Positions 60,250 to 64,000 of a stretch of 64,000 bases of DNA are shown here, piece by piece. The DNA comes from JAFGSI01 sp041287425. Its GTDB lineage: Bacteria > Chloroflexota > Anaerolineae > Anaerolineales > Villigracilaceae. The stretch lies in the NCBI GenBank assembly GCA_041287425.1, contig JBEULG010000028.1, positions 1 to 64,000 of the forward strand. Reading direction: 5' to 3'. Numbering within the stretch: the first letter of the stretch is position 1; every line of letters begins with the position of its first letter. The notes under the pieces were generated by a model, which saw only the letters and a list, made by a program, of their open reading frames with translations, was not told the origin of the DNA and did not search any database. Position numbers and translations under genes: made by a program.

Positions 60250-61098
60250 TCAGCGCAAGCGGGCAATCCGGTCGTGGACGTCGGCCGCGAAGCGGGCGAT
60301 GAACTGCTGGATGAATTCGCCCGGGTCCAGGCCGGGATCGCGAATCAGCGGCGTCAGGTCGAGGGCATAGACCATGCCGCTGGCGATATCGGTGCCGTGC
60401 GAGGCAAAATAGGTAGCATTAGCGCGCCGGCGGCCCATCGAGGCCAGGTCGTAGCGCTTGCCGCCGGCAATTTGCGAATCGAAGACGCCCAGCAGCGCCG
60501 CCTGTAGATTCTCGTGGGCCGAGACGTCGAACGCCACCTTATCGGAGTCCACCGTCCAATCCAGGTCGCGCCAGACCTCGCAGCCGTAGAGGCGCTGCGG
60601 ACGTTCGGCCTCCGCCATGCGGCGGATGGCGGCAATCGTCCGCAGGGCAACGGCCACATGGGTGTCGTGCTTATCGGCCAGGTTGTGGGTATAGACGACA
60701 TGCGGGCGGGAGGCGAACAGGATGGCAAACAAATCGTCCTCCGGCCCGCTTTGGGCGCTGTCTTTGACCGCCTGGCTGGGATGATCGAGCAGAATCTGGG
60801 CGGAATACTCGCCGATGACGGCGGCCTTCTTCTGTTCCTTGAAGCGCACCAGGCGCATTTCCTCGTCGCTGTAGCCGCGGTACAGGTCGTCGCGCGGCGA
60901 ACCACGCCCGTCGGTGACGACCACGCCGGTGAACCACTTGTCCGTCCGCTGGAAGCATTCCAGGATGGGCGCGGCGGCCATGATTTCCAGGTCATCCTGG
61001 TGGGCGGCAACTGCCAGATGCGTGGTGCGCCCCAGGGCGTCCTCCGGGGGGACGCCATCGGGAACGAACAACTCGGCGGTAGGCAACGTGAACTTCAT
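60250..61098 (-). CDS. PIG-L family deacetylase
   Basis: 282 residues. AVAAHQDDLE is the PIG-L zinc/catalytic motif (AHxDD) and THNLADKHDTHVAV the second zinc motif (HxxxDxHxxH-like). These enzymes deacetylate N-acetylglucosamine-type groups. The ATG overlaps the preceding ROK gene (ATGA), and its ribosome site AAGGAGGG lies inside that gene, so the two are translated together; both likely act on an amino sugar. Confidence 0.93.
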   Translation of the reverse strand: MKFTLPTAELFVPDGVPPEDALGRTTHLAVAAHQDDLEIMAAAPILECFQRTDKWFTGVVVTDGRGSPRDDLYRGYSDEEMRLVRFKEQKKAAVIGEYSAQILLDHPSQAVKDSAQSGPEDDLFAILFASRPHVVYTHNLADKHDTHVAVALRTIAAIRRMAEAERPQRLYGCEVWRDLDWTVDSDKVAFDVSAHENLQAALLGVFDSQIAGGKRYDLASMGRRRANATYFASHGTDIASGMVYALDLTPLIRDPGLDPGEFIQQFIARFAADVHDRIARLR

Positions 61099-62510
61099 AG
61101 GCCCTCCTTATCACTTTGGGGAATCTCCGGCAGACTGGCCGCCGCAATTGACTGCCCCACCCGGCGGCTCTTTTCATCGGGCAACTGAATGTGAATGTGC
61201 GCCAGGTCGGGGAATTCGGCCTGCAAGACCTGCTGGGCGCCCTCCAGAATCAACTGCCCGCCGCGGCCGGAGGTGCAGCGGCCCAAAATCAGGACGTGCC
61301 GGATAGGATAGAACTCAGCATAATGAGCAATGGCATAGCCCATATAGATGCCCATCGTCTGCCAGATTTTCAGCGCTCCGTCGTGACCGGTTTCCAGTTT
61401 CTCCTGGACGAATTTGAGTTTCTCGGCATCGGTCACCTCGGCAGGAATCTGGATGCCGGCGCGCGGCGCCAGCCGAAAGACGCACTGCTGGGAAAAATAC
61501 TGCGACCCCACGCCACGGTCGCCAGACCACTCATCGACGGGCGCCTGCGGCTGATAATCAACCGGCGCGAAGGCCAGTTCGCTCAGCCAGGTGACGATGT
61601 GTCCGTCCATGTCCACGTAACCGGCCGCCTCCGAGGAACCCAGGGCGATGCCCAGAATGCCGTTGTCCTCCAGCGACATCGAACCGGCCAGGGCGGTCAC
61701 ATCGCCGTCGTTGATGATTTCGAGCGGCACGCCCAGTTCGCGGCGGATGCGCAGGAACAGGTCGCGCACCTTGTGATAGTCTTCTTTGGGCACGCTGCGA
61801 AAGAGCGAGGCGACCATCGGACGGTTGTTGATGTAAATGCCCGCCGAGGAGCCGCCGATGGCGTCCAGGCGCGGCATTTTCGAGGCGGCGGTGCGCAGGG
61901 CGGTCATGATTTCGCGGTAGTGATACTCCGGGTCGGCGTGTTTGCGCGGCTCCCAAACGACCTCTTCGCTATAGACGGGCTGACCGTCAATGACCGCCGA
62001 AACCTTGCGGTCGGAGGCGCCCAGGTCGAAGCCGATGCGGCATCCGTCCAGGTGGCGGCCGAGGGGTTTGCCGCGTTCATTGGCCGGCGGGACCTCCTGC
62101 GGGGCGCAGTGTACGACCGTAAACGTTCGCTCATAGACCTGTTCGCCCATGAAGTGATAGTCGAAAGCGCGCTCCCCTTCGGGCGAATAGACGCGGGCCA
62201 GGAAGTCGGCGACCGCCTTCGGCCCGCCGACGTACAGCCGCCAGCCGCCGCGCGCCCAGAGCAGGAACTTGACCAGGCGTTCGACATACATTAGGTTCGA
62301 TTCGGCCTGCGGGTGAGCCTCGGGGAGGAGGTACGTCTCGAAGCGGGTGAGTTCGCCGTCACTGCGCTCCAGGCCGAGGACGAGCGGGACGCCGCCGCCC
62401 GCCTCGGCGACCCGCTGCCGGAAGAGGCGATTGGCCAGCACAGCCGGGCGAAAGGATTCATCCAAAGGGGGAACGAAACGCGGGGCGACCAGGGGCAAGG
62501 AGGAAGTCAT
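61095..62510 (-). CDS. ROK-type sugar kinase-like protein
   Basis: 471 residues. ASKHA-type motifs: GFDLGASDRKVSAVIDG (phosphate 1), IGGSSAGIYINNRP, IINDGDVTALAGS, GIALGSSEAAGYVD and GRCTSGRGGQLILEGA (adenosine-type). An N-terminal module of about 150 residues has no ROK counterpart. No zinc CxCGxxGC motif is seen, so it is a divergent member. It may phosphorylate a sugar; with the PIG-L gene it forms a two-gene operon under the promoter at 62567-62595. Confidence 0.8.
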   Translation of the reverse strand: MTSSLPLVAPRFVPPLDESFRPAVLANRLFRQRVAEAGGGVPLVLGLERSDGELTRFETYLLPEAHPQAESNLMYVERLVKFLLWARGGWRLYVGGPKAVADFLARVYSPEGERAFDYHFMGEQVYERTFTVVHCAPQEVPPANERGKPLGRHLDGCRIGFDLGASDRKVSAVIDGQPVYSEEVVWEPRKHADPEYHYREIMTALRTAASKMPRLDAIGGSSAGIYINNRPMVASLFRSVPKEDYHKVRDLFLRIRRELGVPLEIINDGDVTALAGSMSLEDNGILGIALGSSEAAGYVDMDGHIVTWLSELAFAPVDYQPQAPVDEWSGDRGVGSQYFSQQCVFRLAPRAGIQIPAEVTDAEKLKFVQEKLETGHDGALKIWQTMGIYMGYAIAHYAEFYPIRHVLILGRCTSGRGGQLILEGAQQVLQAEFPDLAHIHIQLPDEKSRRVGQSIAAASLPEIPQSDKEGL

Positions 62511-62536
62511 GGGCTGTCCTCTAAAAGCAAAATTGA

Positions 62537-62595
62537 TGTAACCGGTTACAAAACCGGAACGGGTAAATCATAGTCGGGGCGCGGGGTTCTGTCAA
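62537..62595 (-). promoter_or_regulatory. Promoter and LacI-type operator of the ROK/PIG-L operon
   Basis: On the minus strand TTGACA (62590-62595), 17 bp, TATGAT (62567-62572). Downstream, at 62537-62550, is the perfect palindrome TGTAACCGGTTACA with the central CG of LacI-family operators. It would lie about 10-24 bp into the transcript. Confidence 0.8.
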
Positions 62596-62639
62596 GAGCA
62601 AGGCGAAAACCCGCTCAAAGAGTGAGGTAAAATAGTTCA

Positions 62640-63560
62640 ATGTTCGAAATCATCTTCCTCGGCACCTCCGCCTCGGCCCCCTCGGCCCGGCGAGGCCTCT
62701 CGGCGCAAATCGTCAAACACGACGAATACCGCTTCCTGATTGATTGCGGCGAGGGCACCCAGCGCCAGATTCTCCAGGCGGGGATTGGCTTCAGGCATCT
62801 CAACCACATTCTGATTACGCACGGCCACCTCGATCACATCCTCGGCCTGGCGGGGCTGCTGTCCACCTTCATGCGCTGGGAAACCATCGAGGAACTGAAC
62901 ATCTACAGCGGCCGCTGGGCGCTGGACCGCATTCACGACTTGCTCTACGGGGTGGTGCTGCGCGGCGCCCGTCCGCCGATGACGCTCAACCTGCACGAAA
63001 TCAAAGCGGGCGTCTTCTTCCAGGCCGAAGATTTCGAGGTTTCGGCTTTTCCGGTCTATCACCGCGGCTCGGAAAGTTTCGGTTTCAAGTTCGAGGAACG
63101 CGCCCGGCGGCCGTTCCTGCCCGAAAAGGCCGAAGCCCTGGGGGTGCCGGCCGGCCCGCTGCGCCGCGACCTGGTGGAGGGCCGAATCGTCCACTTGCCT
63201 GACGGGCGGCAGGTCCGGCCCGAGGAGGTGCTCGGTCCGCTGCGCCCCGGCCTGAAACTGATTCACGTCGGCGACGCCGGCCGGACGGAGGACCTGGTCG
63301 AGGCCTGCCGCGGCGCCGATTTGCTGGTCATCGAGGCGACCTATATCGAACAGGAAGCCGAGATGGCCCGCCAGTTCTCGCACCTGACGGCCCGCCAGGC
63401 CGCCGAACTGGCCGTCCAGGCGGGCGTCCGGCGGCTGATCCTGACCCACATCTCGCGCCGCTACCGCGAGAAAGACATCCTGAGCGAGGCCCAGGCGGTT
63501 TTCCCTGAAACGCAGGTGGCGCGCGATTTCGACGTCTATCAAATCAAATCAGAAGGCTGA
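62640..63560 (+). CDS. rnz: Ribonuclease Z
   Basis: 306 residues. MBL motifs: FLGTSASAPSARRGLSAQIV at the N-terminus, THGHLDHILGLAGLL (HxHxDH), a flexible-arm region LHEIKAG, HVGDAGRT (Asp) and ATYIEQEAEMARQFSHLTA, LTHISRRY. Processes tRNA 3' ends, which fits a genome whose tRNA-Ser lacks an encoded CCA. TAAAAT at 62628-62633 lies six bases before the ATG without a ribosome site. Confidence 0.96.
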   Translation: MFEIIFLGTSASAPSARRGLSAQIVKHDEYRFLIDCGEGTQRQILQAGIGFRHLNHILITHGHLDHILGLAGLLSTFMRWETIEELNIYSGRWALDRIHDLLYGVVLRGARPPMTLNLHEIKAGVFFQAEDFEVSAFPVYHRGSESFGFKFEERARRPFLPEKAEALGVPAGPLRRDLVEGRIVHLPDGRQVRPEEVLGPLRPGLKLIHVGDAGRTEDLVEACRGADLLVIEATYIEQEAEMARQFSHLTARQAAELAVQAGVRRLILTHISRRYREKDILSEAQAVFPETQVARDFDVYQIKSEG

Positions 63561-63563
63561 GTT

Positions 63564-64000
63564 ATGCCCCGCTTCGAACTCGATCTCGACCCTGTGGCCC
63601 ACATTACCGCCGACGCTGTCGGCCAGCCTGGTCAGCGCGTGTTTTACCTGCAGGGGTGGCGCGCCGTTGACCCCCAGCCGGTGACCATCATTCTGGAAAA
63701 GATTCAGTTGCAGTCGCTGGCGGTGGGCGTGGAGCAGTTGTTGGCCGAAGTGACCCGTCAGCACCCGGAACTGACCGAGGCCCCCGCCGATTACGACGCA
63801 GAGAAAATGCGCATCCACCCGCCGGTCGATCCGCTCTTCCGGGCCGGCGAACTGGGCCTGGGCTACGACGCCGCCCGCGACCTGGTGGTCATCCTGGCGC
63901 GCGAGATTCTGGTCGAGGGCGATGACCCCGAACAGGCAGCGGTGGTGCGCTTCTGGTGCACCCGCCCGCAAGTGCGGCGGATGGCCCATTGGGCCGCCGA
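63564..64000 (+). CDS. DUF3090 family protein (cut by the window end)
   Basis: 145 residues visible, continuing past 64000. Starts MPRFELDLDPVAHITADAVG and RVFYLQGWRAVDPQPVTIIL, the pattern of the DUF3090 family of Actinobacteria and Chloroflexota. Function unknown. Begins four bp after rnz stops, so it is in the same operon. Confidence 0.88.
   Translation, partial: MPRFELDLDPVAHITADAVGQPGQRVFYLQGWRAVDPQPVTIILEKIQLQSLAVGVEQLLAEVTRQHPELTEAPADYDAEKMRIHPPVDPLFRAGELGLGYDAARDLVVILAREILVEGDDPEQAAVVRFWCTRPQVRRMAHWAA

Overview
The window is GC-rich chromosomal DNA from a bacterium. I infer a Chloroflexota, Anaerolineae-like lineage from the gene families present: a fused CydDC exporter, DUF3090 next to RNase Z, DUF4332, a roadblock protein, Tat-exported YkuD, secreted proteins with Pro/Thr tails, and many TAxxAT boxes close to start codons. 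No rRNA or ribosomal-protein gene is present to confirm this.

Layout. Positions 1-13.4 kb are a complete type I-D CRISPR-Cas locus, all on the minus strand: WYL regulator, cas10d (with an internal start for the small subunit cas11d), csc2/cas7, csc1/cas5, a stand-alone HD nuclease cas3'', helicase cas3', cas6, a four-helix-bundle gene, cas4, cas1, cas2, leader, and an array of 20 repeats in view. The HD domain normally fused to Cas10d is a separate gene here. The effector genes are tightly coupled with good Shine-Dalgarno sites. The cas6/cas4/cas1/cas2 part is instead separated by octamer repeat tracts that touch start and stop codons, and palindromic repeats are inserted in frame in cas4 and cas6.

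14-21 kb holds housekeeping genes (guaB, a roadblock protein, pyrG, eno). 20.8-29.2 kb is a ROK-regulated maltodextrin cluster: a secreted amylase lipoprotein, a MalE/F/G-type importer without its ATPase, and a cytoplasmic GH13 enzyme. 29.2-31 kb carries a sirtuin and exonuclease III. 31.9-38.6 kb is a cytochrome bd operon (Rrf2 regulator, cydA, cydB, fused cydDC). 38.7-49.8 kb holds a gamma-glutamyltransferase, a CorC-like protein, a deaminase, a selenocysteine-containing selD, two SPFH proteins, NfeD and wecB-wecC. 49.9-56 kb holds RNase D, a beta-CASP RNase, tRNA-Ser(CGA), a split glutamine-dependent NAD synthetase and an MFS exporter. 56.1-64 kb holds a leader-peptide/terminator unit, a SWIM protein, a YkuD transpeptidase, an orphan DNA methyltransferase, an atypical response regulator, a PIG-L/ROK operon, RNase Z and a DUF3090 gene cut by the window end.

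Most notable: (i) the I-D variant with split HD and visible internal translation of Cas11d; (ii) the octamer tracts supplying the 5' context of cas1, cas4 and cas6; (iii) selD with an in-frame UGA and a SECIS-like hairpin; (iv) a promoter/short-peptide/terminator unit at 56.1 kb.
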